Origin: Chthoniobacterales bacterium
GTDB lineage: Bacteria > Verrucomicrobiota > Verrucomicrobiia > Chthoniobacterales > UBA10450
DNA length: 64,000 nt
Direction: 5' to 3'
NCBI GenBank assembly: GCA_013821455.1
Contig: JACDGS010000002.1
Location: 32,311-96,310, forward strand
Shown: positions 44,792-53,969 of the stretch, one piece after another
How the letters are laid out: each line of letters begins with the position of its first letter
How positions within the stretch are numbered: position 1 is the stretch's first letter
The notes under the pieces: generated by a model
What the model was told of the DNA's origin: nothing
Database searches by the model: none
What the model saw: the letters and a program-made list of their open reading frames with translations, nothing else
Position numbers and translations under genes: made by a program

Positions 44792-45955
44792 CTAGATCGC
44801 CGCGAGCGCGCTGCGCAGGTCGTCGCGCAGGTCTTCCACGTCTTCCACACCGACCGATAGCCTAACGAGTGACTCGGTGATGCCTAACGAAATCCGCGTT
44901 TCCTCCGGGATCGCTCCGTGGGTCATGATCGGTGGATAATTCACCAGGCTTTCTACGCCACCCAGGCTTTCGGCAAGAGCGAAGAGATGGGTGTTTTCCA
45001 AGAAGCGGCGCGTCCCGGCGAGGTCGGTCTCGAGGATGACTGTGACCATGCCACCGTAGTTGCCGTGCATCTGTCGCCGCGCCAGTTCGTACTGGGGATG
45101 ACTCGTTAGGCCGGGATAACTCACGCGCCGCACCTGGGATTTTTCTTCCAGCCAGCCGGCCAGGATGAGCGCGTTTTCGCAGTGCCGCTCCATGCGGAGG
45201 GCGAGCGTTTTTAACCCGCGCATGGCGAGAAAGCTATCGAACGGTCCCGCGATCGCGCCGACCGAATTTTGCAGGAATTGCATCTGGTCGCCCAGTTCCT
45301 TGTTCTCTCCTACGACGGCGACGCCACCGACCATGTCGGAGTGGCCGTTGAGATACTTAGTGGCGGAATGGATAACCATGTCGAAACCAAGCTCGAGCGG
45401 CCGTTGAATCCAGGGACTGGCAAAGGTGTTATCGGAAACAGAGATGACATTGTGTTTGCGCGCGACCTTCGCCACGGCTTCGAGATCGATGAGTTTGAGC
45501 AACGGATTGCTCGGCGTTTCCACCCAGATCATGCGTGTGTTCGGCTTGATCGCTCCTTCGATTTTCGAGGGGTCGGTCATGTCGAGGAAGGTGAAATCGA
45601 GGTTGGCCGAGCGGCGGCGCACTCGCTCGAAAAGACGGAAGGTTCCGCCGTAAAGATCGTCGCTTACGATGACGTGTGAGCCGCTGTCGATTGTCTCAAG
45701 CGCGGTGGACATGGCGGCGAGTCCCGAGGCAAATGCCCAGGCGCGCGTGCCGCTTTCGAGATCGGCCATGCAACGTTCGTAGGCGAGGCGGGTAGGATTG
45801 ATCGAGCGCGCGTAGTCATAGCCTTTGTGACGGCCGGGACTTTCCTGCACGTAGGTGGATGTCTGGTAGATAGGAGTCATGACTGCGCCGGTGGAAGGGT
45901 CAGGGGTTTGACCGGCGTGGATCACGCGCGTGGCGAGATGGTGTTTCTTATTCAT
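44792..45955 (-). CDS. Cystathionine gamma-lyase/gamma-synthase (PLP, Cys/Met metabolism)
   Basis: The protein is 387 residues. Blocks typical of the family: RVIHAGQTPDPSTGAVMTPIYQTSTY, YDYARSINPTR, FASGLAAMSTALE, SDDLYGGTFRLFERV, WVETPSNPLLKLIDL, and the PLP lysine in HSATKYLNGHSDMVGG. Synthase and lyase activity cannot be told apart from this sequence alone. Its neighbour is a two-domain cystathionine beta-synthase, which favours the lyase: homocysteine to cystathionine to cysteine (reverse transsulfuration). It is 214 bp downstream of that gene on the same strand. Confidence 0.92.
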   Translation of the reverse strand: MNKKHHLATRVIHAGQTPDPSTGAVMTPIYQTSTYVQESPGRHKGYDYARSINPTRLAYERCMADLESGTRAWAFASGLAAMSTALETIDSGSHVIVSDDLYGGTFRLFERVRRRSANLDFTFLDMTDPSKIEGAIKPNTRMIWVETPSNPLLKLIDLEAVAKVARKHNVISVSDNTFASPWIQRPLELGFDMVIHSATKYLNGHSDMVGGVAVVGENKELGDQMQFLQNSVGAIAGPFDSFLAMRGLKTLALRMERHCENALILAGWLEEKSQVRRVSYPGLTSHPQYELARRQMHGNYGGMVTVILETDLAGTRRFLENTHLFALAESLGGVESLVNYPPIMTHGAIPEETRISLGITESLVRLSVGVEDVEDLRDDLRSALAAI

Positions 45956-45961
45956 AGGAAA

Positions 45962-46160
45962 TTTGGAAGCCAGGAAACCAGGAAAAAGACAGGCAAGAGT
46001 GATGAATCAGGAAAGCAGGGAAAGGTAAGATGGTCTTACACTCGTTAGGCGAACAGTCGTTTCTTTCTTTTTCCTGACTCCTGATTCGTAATTCCTTTCC
46101 TGGCTTCCTGGTTTCCAAATTAATATCTCTTTTCTCCTGCTTTCCTATTTTCCTGATTGA
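45962..46160. repeat. Purine/pyrimidine inverted repeat block (AGGAAAnCAGGAAA type)
   Basis: The left half reads GGAAGCCAGGAAACCAGGAAA, a purine run, and GAATCAGGAAAGCAGGGAAA. The right half contains CTTTTTCCTGACTCCTGATTC and CTTTCCTGGCTTCCTGGTTTCC, complementary to the left. The centre holds a 9-mer (46042). A related pyrimidine stretch occurs at 9783-9812. It fills the gap between the two transsulfuration genes. Confidence 0.75.
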
Positions 46161-46169
46161 TCACTCTTC

Positions 46170-47570
46170 TTACTTGGACATCTGCAAGCGCAAGTAGGAG
46201 AGAAGATCGGTGCGGGTTATGAGTCCGAGGAACTTGTCGCCGTCTTTGAGGATGGCGACGCGGCCGCGATCGAAGACGCCTAACAAGTCGGCGATGCTGG
46301 CCGAAGGCGACAGAGTTTCCAGCCGATCAGTCATGGCTGCGCTGACAAGGTCTTTAAATTTTGCCGGGTCACGATGCACTTTGAGGAGCAGGTCGGATTC
46401 ATCGACGATCCCGACGGCGCGGCCTTCCGGACTTAGCACAGGTAGCTGTGAAACATCGGCTGTGCGCATCCGCTTAAAGGCTGTGAGTAGCGTATCGTTT
46501 GGCCCGACGGAGATGACTTCGCCCTTCTCCGCGCGATGGGAGATGAGGTCATTCAAGTCTCCTTGCGCTGGTCGCGCGACGAAGCCCTGCTCCGCCATCC
46601 AGAAATCGTTAAACATCTTGGAGAGATACTTATTCCCCGTGTCGCAAACAAAGGTAACGACCCGCTTCTTTTTCGTCTGCTGTCGGCAATAGCGCAGTGC
46701 TCCGCCGAGGAGCGTGCCGGTAGATGAGCCGCCGAGCACTCCTTCTTTTTGTAACAGCTCCCGCGCAACGGCGAAACTCTCCACGTCATCGATCTCGAAG
46801 GCGTCCCTAACGAGTGACATGTCTGCGTTATCGGGAATGAAATCTTCGCCGATGCCTTCGACCGCCCAGCTTCCGGCTTCGGTCATCTTTTTGGTTTTGA
46901 CCCATTCGTAGAGGATTGAGCCTTTAGGATCGGAGAGAATCATTTCCAAGTTAGGCTGGGTCTTTTTGAAGAACCGGCCGAGTCCGCTGAGCGTGCCGCC
47001 GGAGCCGACACCGACTACTACTGCATCGATGTCGTGATTCATTTGCTCCCAAATTTCCGGACCGGTGGTGGTCTCGTGGGCGAGGGGATTAGCTGGGTTG
47101 CCGAATTGGTTGACGTAAAACCCGCCGGGAATTTCCGCCGCCAGTTTCGCAGCCATGTCCTGGTAATATTCTGGATGGCCACGCATCACGTCGCTTCTCG
47201 TTAGGCGAACTTCCGCCCCGAGCGCGCGGACGTGGGCGATCTTTTCCTGCGACATCTTGTCCGGGATGATAAGGATGATGCGGTAACCTTTCGCGCCCGC
47301 GATAAGGGCGAGACCGAGGCCGGTGTTGCCCGCCGTCGCTTCGATGACGGTGCCGCCGGGTTTCAAGGAGCCATCGCGTTCCGCGGCTTCGATCATGGCG
47401 AGGGCAACGCGATCCTTGATCGAGCCGGTCGGATTTTGATTTTCCAGTTTCAGGAAAAGCTGGCACGGGCCGGTGTCCATGCGCGTGACTTCGAGCAGCG
47501 GCGTCTTGCCGATGAGTGAGAGGATCGCGGGCGGATCGTTAGGCGAAACGGACGTTGCAGTGTTAGACAT
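46170..47570 (-). CDS. Cystathionine beta-synthase (PLP fold plus two CBS domains)
   Basis: The protein is about 466 residues, starting at MSNTATSVSP, since codons further upstream are not family-like. Residues 12-320 are the PLP enzyme: LIGKTPLLEVTRM, LKLENQNPTGSIKDRVA (PLP lysine in SIKDR), EATAGNTGLGLALIA, VGVGSGGTLSGLGR and GGSSTGTLLGGAL. Residues 335-466 are a pair of CBS domains (GEVISVGPNDTLLTAFKRM, VGIVDESDLLL, RVAILKDGDKFLGLITRTDLL). This layout is that of cystathionine beta-synthase rather than plain cysteine synthase. It probably makes cystathionine from homocysteine and serine, followed by the gamma-lyase gene. Confidence 0.9.
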   Translation of the reverse strand: MSNTATSVSPNDPPAILSLIGKTPLLEVTRMDTGPCQLFLKLENQNPTGSIKDRVALAMIEAAERDGSLKPGGTVIEATAGNTGLGLALIAGAKGYRIILIIPDKMSQEKIAHVRALGAEVRLTRSDVMRGHPEYYQDMAAKLAAEIPGGFYVNQFGNPANPLAHETTTGPEIWEQMNHDIDAVVVGVGSGGTLSGLGRFFKKTQPNLEMILSDPKGSILYEWVKTKKMTEAGSWAVEGIGEDFIPDNADMSLVRDAFEIDDVESFAVARELLQKEGVLGGSSTGTLLGGALRYCRQQTKKKRVVTFVCDTGNKYLSKMFNDFWMAEQGFVARPAQGDLNDLISHRAEKGEVISVGPNDTLLTAFKRMRTADVSQLPVLSPEGRAVGIVDESDLLLKVHRDPAKFKDLVSAAMTDRLETLSPSASIADLLGVFDRGRVAILKDGDKFLGLITRTDLLSYLRLQMSK

Positions 47571-47626
47571 GCGGGATGCAGCTGTGAAGAGCCGCATGGC
47601 TATGCGACCATTTGCGGCTGGCGGCG

Positions 47627-48209
47627 TCAAGCGGGCCGGCGCGTGAGGGCGCGACTTTGCAGGCGGGCGGCGGTCATGCGTTCGCGCAGTCCGCCATGCG
47701 CGAGGAAGTCTTTTTCCAGGCGGCGGATTTGCTGGTCGAGGAGATAGTTGGCCTGGTGAATGAGGCACAGGGCGATGTTGGCGATGATGCCGGGAGGGCG
47801 GGTCTCGATTAGGGAGCGATAGGTCTCATAGGACTGAGGGGACTTATGACCCAGGCGGCGGACGTAGAGGGCTTCGCGGGAGTTTTTCGGCCACTGGGGA
47901 TGGCGATGAGTGCGGAGGTAGTCTTCGTAATCGGCGAGGAGTTCTTCGAGGCTTGCGCGGGCCACGTTGGTGAGCTTGAGCTCGGTTTCGGTGGAGGTGC
48001 GGGAGGCTTTCGAGCCTTCGAGGATGTTTTGTTTTACCGGAGCGCGCGGCCTGCCGCATTTGGTCGATGGTGCGGTCGCCTTTGGCAAGAAAGCGCGCCG
48101 TGAAATCAAAGGTGAGATCGAAAATGATCTCGGCCTTTTGGTAGGAAAGAAGCTCGCGATAGTTGCCGTGGGGTGGGAGGAGCAAGGCGCTCTTGGGAAT
48201 AGGTCGCAT
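47627..48209 (-). pseudogene. Four-helix-bundle suffix protein (IVS/S23-like), one frameshift
   Basis: Two frames join. The first (48209 to about 48035) reads LLPPHGNYRELLSYQKAEIIFDLTFDFTARFLAKGDRTIDQMRQAARSGK. The second (to 47627) reads KQNILEGSKASRTSTETELKLTNVARASLEELLADYEDYLRTH, then ANIALCLIHQANYLLDQQIRRLEKDF. Together they give a complete protein of about 190 residues of the four-helix-bundle suffix group. An extra base in an A run on the coding strand (48027-48035) breaks the frame. It may be real or a homopolymer error. Its function is unknown. Bases 47571-47626 show nothing else. A short TTATAGGTC-type repeat lies at its start (48211-48240). Confidence 0.75.
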
Positions 48210-48300
48210 GGGTCTTATAGGACATATAAGACCTATAAGCGTCGAGCCAAAAAAGGGTGGGCCCTGCACCATTTGGACATCCCGCTTTCTTGCGCTAGGG

Positions 48301-49071
48301 ATGACGGCGTTGCCTCGTTTTCTGAGATTCTTTTTCCTGCCCCTTCTTCTTGCCGCGCAGACCCGGGCCTCCGATCCGCTGCATTGGCAGACCGAGCGAT
48401 TTTTTTCTCTGCCGCTCGATGGCTCAATCAACCTTGAGAATCTTGATGGCTCGATTCATATTTACGGCTGGTATCAGCCGCGCGTGCGGCTCGCGACGTT
48501 GCGCAATGCCTACACCGCACCACGTCTGCAGCAGATCCGCGTCGAGACTAAGTCGGCGGCTGCATCGCTCGACATCCGTACTCTTATTCCGCCGGAGCAC
48601 GGGGTCTTTGCCGACCGTTCGGGCACGGTTGATTACACGCTCAACGTGCCGGAGACAGCGCATCTGACACTAAAACTCGGCAGCGGAGAAGTAACCTTGC
48701 AGGGTTTGCGCGGAGGCCGGGCGGAGATTGCCCTAACGAACGGGCGCGTCTTCGCCATTAACTGCTATGCGCGAGTCGAGGCGCACGCGGTCACGGGCGC
48801 GATGGATGTCTTCTATGAGTGGTGGGAAAATGCTCCGGCGCTGTTTGCGCTTACGCTGCAACACGGACGAATCGGCGCGCGCATTCCGGCGGTCGCGCAA
48901 TTTCGCGTGGAAGCGCAAACCGGCTCGGGAAGTGTCGGCGATGATTTTCATCTGACCGCGCAACCTCACGAAGCCGGCGAATCGCTTCAGGGTGCGACGA
49001 AGCCGAACCCACCGCTCGAGTTTCATTTCCGCACCGGTAGCGGCAATATCAGTATCGACAGTTTTCGTTAG
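48301..49071 (+). CDS. Secreted beta-helix-type (DUF4097-like) protein
   Basis: The protein is 256 residues. The signal peptide MTALPRFLRFFFLPLLLAAQTRAS ends before DPLHWQTERFFSL. The mature part alternates short strands and Gly turns: INLENLDGSIHIYGW, LTLKLGSGEVTLQGLRGGRAEI, HGRIGARIP, VEAQTGSGSVGDDFHL and FRTGSGNISIDSF. This is the pattern of DUF4097/DUF4098-type adhesin-like proteins. Location is outside the inner membrane, and function is unknown. The last codon and stop are CGT TAG from a 9-mer. Confidence 0.7.
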   Translation: MTALPRFLRFFFLPLLLAAQTRASDPLHWQTERFFSLPLDGSINLENLDGSIHIYGWYQPRVRLATLRNAYTAPRLQQIRVETKSAAASLDIRTLIPPEHGVFADRSGTVDYTLNVPETAHLTLKLGSGEVTLQGLRGGRAEIALTNGRVFAINCYARVEAHAVTGAMDVFYEWWENAPALFALTLQHGRIGARIPAVAQFRVEAQTGSGSVGDDFHLTAQPHEAGESLQGATKPNPPLEFHFRTGSGNISIDSFR

Positions 49072-49089
49072 GCAGGGAAAAGTAAAGAC

Positions 49090-49575
49090 ATGCCTTCCTT
49101 CGATATCGTCTCCGAGATAGACAAACAAGAGATAGACAACGCGCTCAACCAGGCGCGCAAAGAACTCGCCACCCGCTTCGACTTCAAAGGCTCCGTCGCC
49201 GAGATCGAGCACGAGAAAGATAAGATCACGCTCACCGCGGAGGACGCCTCGCGTTTGCGCGGCTTGCGCGAGATTGTTATCGGCAAACTGTCAAAGCGCG
49301 GGGTCGATTTGCGCAACGTCGATCAACAGGAGCCAGCCATTTCCTCGATCGGACACGCGCGGCAGGAGTTGAAAATCCAGCAAGGCCTCGAAGGCGACAA
49401 AGCCAAGGAGATCATCCTGGCGATCAAAGGCGCTGGCTTTAAGGTGCAAAACCAACTGCAGGACCGGCAAATAAGAGTTACCGGAAAAAAGCGCGATGAT
49501 TTACAGGAGGTTATCGCCTTTGTGAAGAGTAAAGACTTTGGTGTTACCACTAACTTCCAAAACTTCCGCGACTAA
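49090..49575 (+). CDS. yajQ: YajQ-family nucleotide-binding protein
   Basis: The protein is 161 residues. Opening SFDIVSEIDKQEIDNALNQARKE, then RFDFKGSVAEIEHE, VIGKLSKRGVDLRNV, GLEGDKAKEI, and the end RVTGKKRDDLQEVIAFVKSKDFGV. The family is full length. YajQ proteins bind tRNA and GTP, and in Xanthomonas-type relatives cyclic di-GMP, and can then act on transcription factors. It starts 18 bp after the previous stop and is followed within 2 bp by the cupin gene. Confidence 0.94.
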   Translation: MPSFDIVSEIDKQEIDNALNQARKELATRFDFKGSVAEIEHEKDKITLTAEDASRLRGLREIVIGKLSKRGVDLRNVDQQEPAISSIGHARQELKIQQGLEGDKAKEIILAIKGAGFKVQNQLQDRQIRVTGKKRDDLQEVIAFVKSKDFGVTTNFQNFRD

Positions 49576-49577
49576 CT

Positions 49578-50063
49578 ATGAATAAAGTCAATCTAAGTGA
49601 AATCGAAGAGAACGAGCGGCTTTCGCCGAAGGGTAAGTATCAACGTTTCGTCAAGGACATCTCCGTCGCACTCGGACGTGAGCGTTATTCGCTCGACTTA
49701 ACCAAGCGTCATCCTTTTGACCTGGCCCTAACTAGAATTCCCAAAGGCAAAAGCCTGTGTCCTTATCACTCACATGGGGCCGAGACGGAACTCTATCTCG
49801 TGGTCTCCGGCCGGGGCGCTATTCGCGACCGCGATGGGACTACGGAAGTGACTGCGGGCGACGCCTTCCTTTTTGGCCCCGGCGAAGCGCACCAGCTAAC
49901 TAATGCCGGAGAGGATGACTTTGTTTACTATGTCATTGCGGATAACCCGCGTTGCGACTCTTGTTACTATCCGGATAGCGGCAAATTTGCGGTCGCGAAA
50001 GAAGGTCCTGAGTATGCCATCGTTAAAGCCGAAGAAGCCGATTACTTCCTAGACGAAGAGTAA
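49578..50063 (+). CDS. Cupin-domain protein
   Basis: The protein is 161 residues. The cupin core lies at residues 50-120: LCPYHSHGAETELYLVVSGRGAIRDRDGTTEV (motif 1 with H-x-H and Glu ligands), GDAFLFGPGEAHQLTNAGEDDFVYYV (motif 2, His). This gives a metal site of two His, a Glu and a His. A C-terminal CDSCYYPDSGKF segment may bind a further metal or be structural. Substrate unknown. The start follows the yajQ stop by 2 bp, so it is co-transcribed. Confidence 0.85.
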   Translation: MNKVNLSEIEENERLSPKGKYQRFVKDISVALGRERYSLDLTKRHPFDLALTRIPKGKSLCPYHSHGAETELYLVVSGRGAIRDRDGTTEVTAGDAFLFGPGEAHQLTNAGEDDFVYYVIADNPRCDSCYYPDSGKFAVAKEGPEYAIVKAEEADYFLDEE

Positions 50064-50094
50064 GTCGAAAGAAGGATTAAACCGCTTAGTCGCT

Positions 50095-50559
50095 ATGAGT
50101 GCTGGGTCGGATCTAGCGGATCCTTTTGACTTACAACGATTCCTCCTCGCGCAAGAGGAAGTGTTCGAGACCGCTTTGCGCGAGTTGGAGCGAGGCCGCA
50201 AAGAGAGTCATTGGATGTGGTTCATCTTTCCACAGATCGACGGGTTAGGAAGCAGCGTGACCGCGAAGCGTTACGCGATTAAGTCGAAGGAGGAAGCCTT
50301 AGCTTATTTGGAAGAGCCTTTGCTGCGGGATCGTTTGCATCGTAGCGCGCAGGCATTGCTACGAGTTGAGGGTAAGTCAGCTTTGCAAATCATGGGTTTG
50401 CCGGATGACTTAAAGCTACGATCCAGCATGACTCTGTTCGGTAGCGTTCTTGGTGGCGAGACGGTTTTCCGTGAAGTCATCCAGAAGTACTTCGGCGGCA
50501 TAATGGATGAGAAGACTCTCGCCATTCTCGGGAAGCAAAGAACCTGTCATCTCGAATGA
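50095..50559 (+). CDS. DUF1810-family protein
   Basis: The protein is 154 residues. It matches the DUF1810 family: DPFDLQRFLLAQEEVFETALRELERGRKESHWMWFIFPQI, GLGSSVTAKRYAIKSKEEALAYLE, LRDRLHRSAQALL and GLPDDLKLRSSMTLF. The family is widespread and soluble. Its biochemical role is not established to my knowledge. It is a short gene following the cupin by 31 bp. After the stop, GTCATCTCGAATGAAGCG...GGGATGACA is a short solo copy of the GTCATCC repeat family. Confidence 0.88.
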   Translation: MSAGSDLADPFDLQRFLLAQEEVFETALRELERGRKESHWMWFIFPQIDGLGSSVTAKRYAIKSKEEALAYLEEPLLRDRLHRSAQALLRVEGKSALQIMGLPDDLKLRSSMTLFGSVLGGETVFREVIQKYFGGIMDEKTLAILGKQRTCHLE

Positions 50560-50607
50560 AGCGTAGCGCAGTGAGGGATGACAACGCACACAGCTAATGA
50601 CCGGGAT

Positions 50608-51123
50608 ATGTCACACTTATCGATTCGTATAAAACGCCATGCGGATGGTTCCGCGGCTCTTACCTGCACGCGCCCCGATGGCTCAGTCACCTGGCAGCGC
50701 CAGCAAGGCAAGCTCGGGCTCGTTTTTCCTACTCATGACCTGACTCACTATGCGGTCGAGACAGTGATGGGTTATAAAAACGGTTTTTACGGATTAGTCG
50801 CGGCAGGTTGGGAGATGAAGGACTTCGCGGCGCCCTGGCCGCGTGGACCTATCCCGCGAGAAGCGCGTGAGGTGGAGTTACTCATTGGACTCTTCGACGT
50901 CGAGCGTCGCACCGGCGGTAACTGGTCCGCCGCCGACTTGCGCGCACAAGGCGAGATCTACGCGGCGAGCAATAGCTCCGGCCGGAAGGCAGTCGCGATG
51001 CCGTCACTAACGGACGAAGATGTGAGTAGGATTCGCGCTGTCCTGCGAGATGTCCTCAGCCGTTGGGCCGCGACGCCGCCGGGAGATGCGCTGGAGTTAG
51101 CTTTTCCTGTGGCCGGAAAGTAG
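50608..51123 (+). CDS. Hypothetical soluble protein
   Basis: The protein is 171 residues from ATG 50608. An earlier in-frame ATG (50578) lies in repeat sequence and is less likely. The N-terminal half looks like a small beta-domain: LSIRIKRHADGSAALTCTRPDGSVTWQRQ, then LTHYAVETVMGYKNGFYGLVAAGWEMKDFAAPWPRGPIP. The C-terminal part is helical (MPSLTDEDVSRIRAVLRDVLSRWAATPPG). I recognise no characterised family. No signal peptide and no membrane segment. The gene ends at a 9-mer (51123). Confidence 0.65.
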   Translation: MSHLSIRIKRHADGSAALTCTRPDGSVTWQRQQGKLGLVFPTHDLTHYAVETVMGYKNGFYGLVAAGWEMKDFAAPWPRGPIPREAREVELLIGLFDVERRTGGNWSAADLRAQGEIYAASNSSGRKAVAMPSLTDEDVSRIRAVLRDVLSRWAATPPGDALELAFPVAGK

Positions 51124-51179
51124 CCTAACGAACTCCGTTTCCGCGGACGAGCCGCAGTCGTTGCTCGTGGTAGCGGGTG

Positions 51180-53333
51180 ATGGTAATTCACAGGGTGAAT
51201 TCCTTGCGCCGCGTTGCGCCTGCACTTCTTTTTTTGGTGCTGGCCTTAACTCCGCATTCTCTGCGCGCGCAGAAGTTTGAAGGTCGTGAGCTGGTGCATG
51301 CGAGGCTGATCGCCGATACGACGGCTCTCGTAGCGGGCAAGCCGTTCTCCGTCGGGCTCCTCCTGAAGATGGAGCCGACCTGGCACACCTACTGGCAATA
51401 TCCGGGCGATGCTGGCATTCCGACGGAGATCAAGTGGCACCTGCCCGAAGGTTGGAAAGTGGGTGCGATGCAATGGCCCGTGCCGCTGAAGTTGAGCGAG
51501 CCGGGCGACATCCAGATATACGGTTATCACGACGAAGTGCTGCTGCTGACGCAGCTCACGCCGCCCGCGACGCTCCCGGGGCAATCGGTCCGTCTCGCGG
51601 GCGACGCGGACTGGCTGGTCTGCGCGAAGATTTGCATCCCGGGCAACGGCAAGGTGCAGCTTGATTTGCCGGTCGGTCCCACGGGCACGGCGGCGAATGC
51701 GCAACTTTTCGAGAAATATCGCGCGCAGTTACCGAAACCGTTGCCGTCCGCGGCGAGCGCGGCAATTAAATGGACGCGCGCAGCTAAAGCGTTTCGCCTA
51801 ACGATCGCGGATAAAAGCCTGTCTGGAAAAGGTGACGCGGATTTTTTTCCGTTGCCTGACCCGGCTACGGTCCTCGGTCATCCGCGGCGCGAGCAAACGA
51901 CTGACGGCTCGACGGTCTTCACCATTCCTTTTGAGGCCGCTGCGGCCAGCGTGCAGTCGCTCGCCGGCCTGCTCGTTTTCGATGGGCAGGCCTGGTCGTT
52001 AGGCACCTCGGTCGCGGGGCCGGCGGATGAAGCGGTGAGCGCGTCGGCGCCAGTGGCGGCGAACGCGCCCTTTTCGGGCGGACTGCTCAAGTTCCTTCTC
52101 TTCGGATTTATCGGCGGATTCATTTTGAACCTGATGCCGTGTGTGCTGCCGGTAATCTCGCTGAAGATTTTCGGTTTTATCCAGCACGCGGACGACAGTC
52201 GCGGAAAGATTTTCGGGAACGGTCTCGCGTTCACCGCCGGAATTTTTGCGTGGTTCATCGGCCTGGCGTTGCTCATGATTTCGCTCAAGGCCGCGGGGCA
52301 CCAAATCACCTGGGCGTTTCAATTCACCAACCCGATTTTCGTCGTGGTGATGAGCGCGGTGGTGCTCGTTTTCGCGCTCAATCTTTTCGGCGTTTTCGAG
52401 ATCACGCTCTCCTCGAGCGCGACGACTGGATTGCTCGGCTGGACGGCGCAGGAAGGTTATGCCGGCTCTTTTTTCCAAGGCGTTTTCGCGACAGTGCTCG
52501 CAACACCGTGCACCGCACCGTTTCTGGGAAGTGCGCTCGGTTTTGCTTTTGCGGCTTCGGCCGGCGTGATCCTGCTTATGTTTGCGGCGATCGCGCTGGG
52601 AATGAGCGCGCCTTATTTGCTCCTCACTGCGCAACCAGCGTGGCTGCGTTTTCTGCCGCGACCGGGCGCGTGGATGGTGGCGGTGAAGCAGTTCATGGGG
52701 TTTCTCCTCATCGCGACGTTGCTCTTTTTGCTTTGGGTTTTGGGCGCGGAACGCGGGCCGGAAGCGATCGTCTGGACCGGCGCGTTTCTTCTCGCACTGA
52801 GCATCGCCTGTTGGATGAAAGGAACGTTCTCCACCCCCACCGCCTCCTTTTTCCAGCGCGCATTCGTGTTTGTGCTCATGCTCCTGCTCGTGCTTGCGAG
52901 CGGCTATTATTTCATCGGCGAAAAATTCAATGCGACTAAAACCGCTGCGCTCAGCCTAACGAAAGGCGATTGGGTCGCCTTTAGCCCCGAGCGTTTGCAG
53001 ACCGAGCTGGCGCAGGGCCACAGCGTGTTCGTCGATTTCACGGCGGCCTGGTGCATCACCTGCAAATTTAACGAAGCCTCCGTCCTCGAGACCGAAGCGG
53101 TAAAGAGCGCCTTCACCCGCTACGGCATCGTGAAAATGAAGGCCGATTGGACCAACGCCGATCCCGTGATCACGAAAACTTTGCAACAATTCGGCCGCGT
53201 CGGTGTCCCATTCTATGTGCTCTATTCCGCGAACGATCCGGCGAAACCGATCGTGCTCCCGGAATTGCTCACCCAGACTTTGGTTCTGGATCACTTGCAA
53301 TCGACCGCGCCCAAAGTCGCAGCCGCTCCTTAA
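51180..53333 (+). CDS. dsbD: Thiol:disulfide interchange protein DsbD-like
   Basis: The protein is 717 residues from ATG 51180. N-terminal signal (VAPALLFLVLALTPHSLRAQ), then a DsbC/DsbD-like beta domain in the periplasm (residues 25-270, ending before GGLLKFLLFGF). Eight or so membrane helices follow, with CcdA-type signatures NLMPCVLPVISLKIFGF and ATPCTAPFLGSALGFAFA, each with the reactive Cys next to Pro/Thr. The C-terminal thioredoxin domain has FTAAWCITCKFNEA. It moves electrons from cytoplasmic thioredoxin across the inner membrane. The next gene encodes a redoxin, the likely partner. Confidence 0.92.
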   Translation: MVIHRVNSLRRVAPALLFLVLALTPHSLRAQKFEGRELVHARLIADTTALVAGKPFSVGLLLKMEPTWHTYWQYPGDAGIPTEIKWHLPEGWKVGAMQWPVPLKLSEPGDIQIYGYHDEVLLLTQLTPPATLPGQSVRLAGDADWLVCAKICIPGNGKVQLDLPVGPTGTAANAQLFEKYRAQLPKPLPSAASAAIKWTRAAKAFRLTIADKSLSGKGDADFFPLPDPATVLGHPRREQTTDGSTVFTIPFEAAAASVQSLAGLLVFDGQAWSLGTSVAGPADEAVSASAPVAANAPFSGGLLKFLLFGFIGGFILNLMPCVLPVISLKIFGFIQHADDSRGKIFGNGLAFTAGIFAWFIGLALLMISLKAAGHQITWAFQFTNPIFVVVMSAVVLVFALNLFGVFEITLSSSATTGLLGWTAQEGYAGSFFQGVFATVLATPCTAPFLGSALGFAFAASAGVILLMFAAIALGMSAPYLLLTAQPAWLRFLPRPGAWMVAVKQFMGFLLIATLLFLLWVLGAERGPEAIVWTGAFLLALSIACWMKGTFSTPTASFFQRAFVFVLMLLLVLASGYYFIGEKFNATKTAALSLTKGDWVAFSPERLQTELAQGHSVFVDFTAAWCITCKFNEASVLETEAVKSAFTRYGIVKMKADWTNADPVITKTLQQFGRVGVPFYVLYSANDPAKPIVLPELLTQTLVLDHLQSTAPKVAAAP

Positions 53334-53339
53334 TTACCT

Positions 53340-53951
53340 ATGAAAACAAAACTGCTCCTCATCGCCCTAACGACACTCTGCACCGGCGCGCTTTTCGCCG
53401 ATGAATCACCGGCGGTTGGTTCCGCCGCGCCCGATTTCAGCCTGCCGAGTGCGCACGGCAAAACCGAAACGCTCAGCAAATTCATAGGCAAATACGTCGT
53501 GCTCGAATGGTTCAACCCGGGTTGCCCCTTCGTGCAGAAACACTACAAGAGCGACAACATGCAGAACCTGCAGAAAGAGTTCACCGGCAAAGGTGTTGTC
53601 TGGCTAACGATCGACTCCTCCGCCACGGGCGAGGAGGGTAATCTGTCGCCCGCAGGGGCGATCAAACAGATGGAAGATTGGAAAATGCATTCCACCGCGC
53701 TCCTCCTCGATGCGGATGGCAAAGTCGGTCACGAATACGGCGCGACCAACACGCCGCACATGTTCGTCATCAATCCGAAAGGCGAAGTCATTTACAAAGG
53801 CGCGATCGACAGCGTACGATCGACGGAGATCAGCGATATCAAAGGCGCGACCAACTACGTGAAGGCGGCGCTGACCGAGGCGATGGCCGGCAAGCCAGTG
53901 GAGCCGGCGACGACCAAGGCCTACGGCTGCAGCGTCAAGTACGCGCCTTAG
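53340..53951 (+). CDS. Exported redoxin-domain (thioredoxin-like) protein
   Basis: The protein is 203 residues. Signal peptide KTKLLLIALTTLCTGALFADE. The thioredoxin-like domain has APDFSLPSAHGKTETLSKFIGKYVVLEWFNPGCPFVQKHY: one Cys in GCPFV, in the CxxC position but without the second Cys, as in many AhpC/TSA-type redoxins. It continues with GVVWLTIDSS and NTPHMFVINPKGEVIYKGAID. It starts 6 bp after dsbD and probably receives electrons from it in the periplasm. A peroxidase or resolving role is possible. Confidence 0.88.
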   Translation: MKTKLLLIALTTLCTGALFADESPAVGSAAPDFSLPSAHGKTETLSKFIGKYVVLEWFNPGCPFVQKHYKSDNMQNLQKEFTGKGVVWLTIDSSATGEEGNLSPAGAIKQMEDWKMHSTALLLDADGKVGHEYGATNTPHMFVINPKGEVIYKGAIDSVRSTEISDIKGATNYVKAALTEAMAGKPVEPATTKAYGCSVKYAP

Positions 53952-53969
53952 ACAGAGCATCGAAAGCCT

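Noticed and set aside
48211-48240. Short TTATAGG/TATAAGACC repeat as a promoter pair
   Set aside because: It is a simple decamer repeat with self-complementarity at a divergent gap; TATAAG-like -10 boxes are possible, but no -35 partner at proper distance could be assigned.
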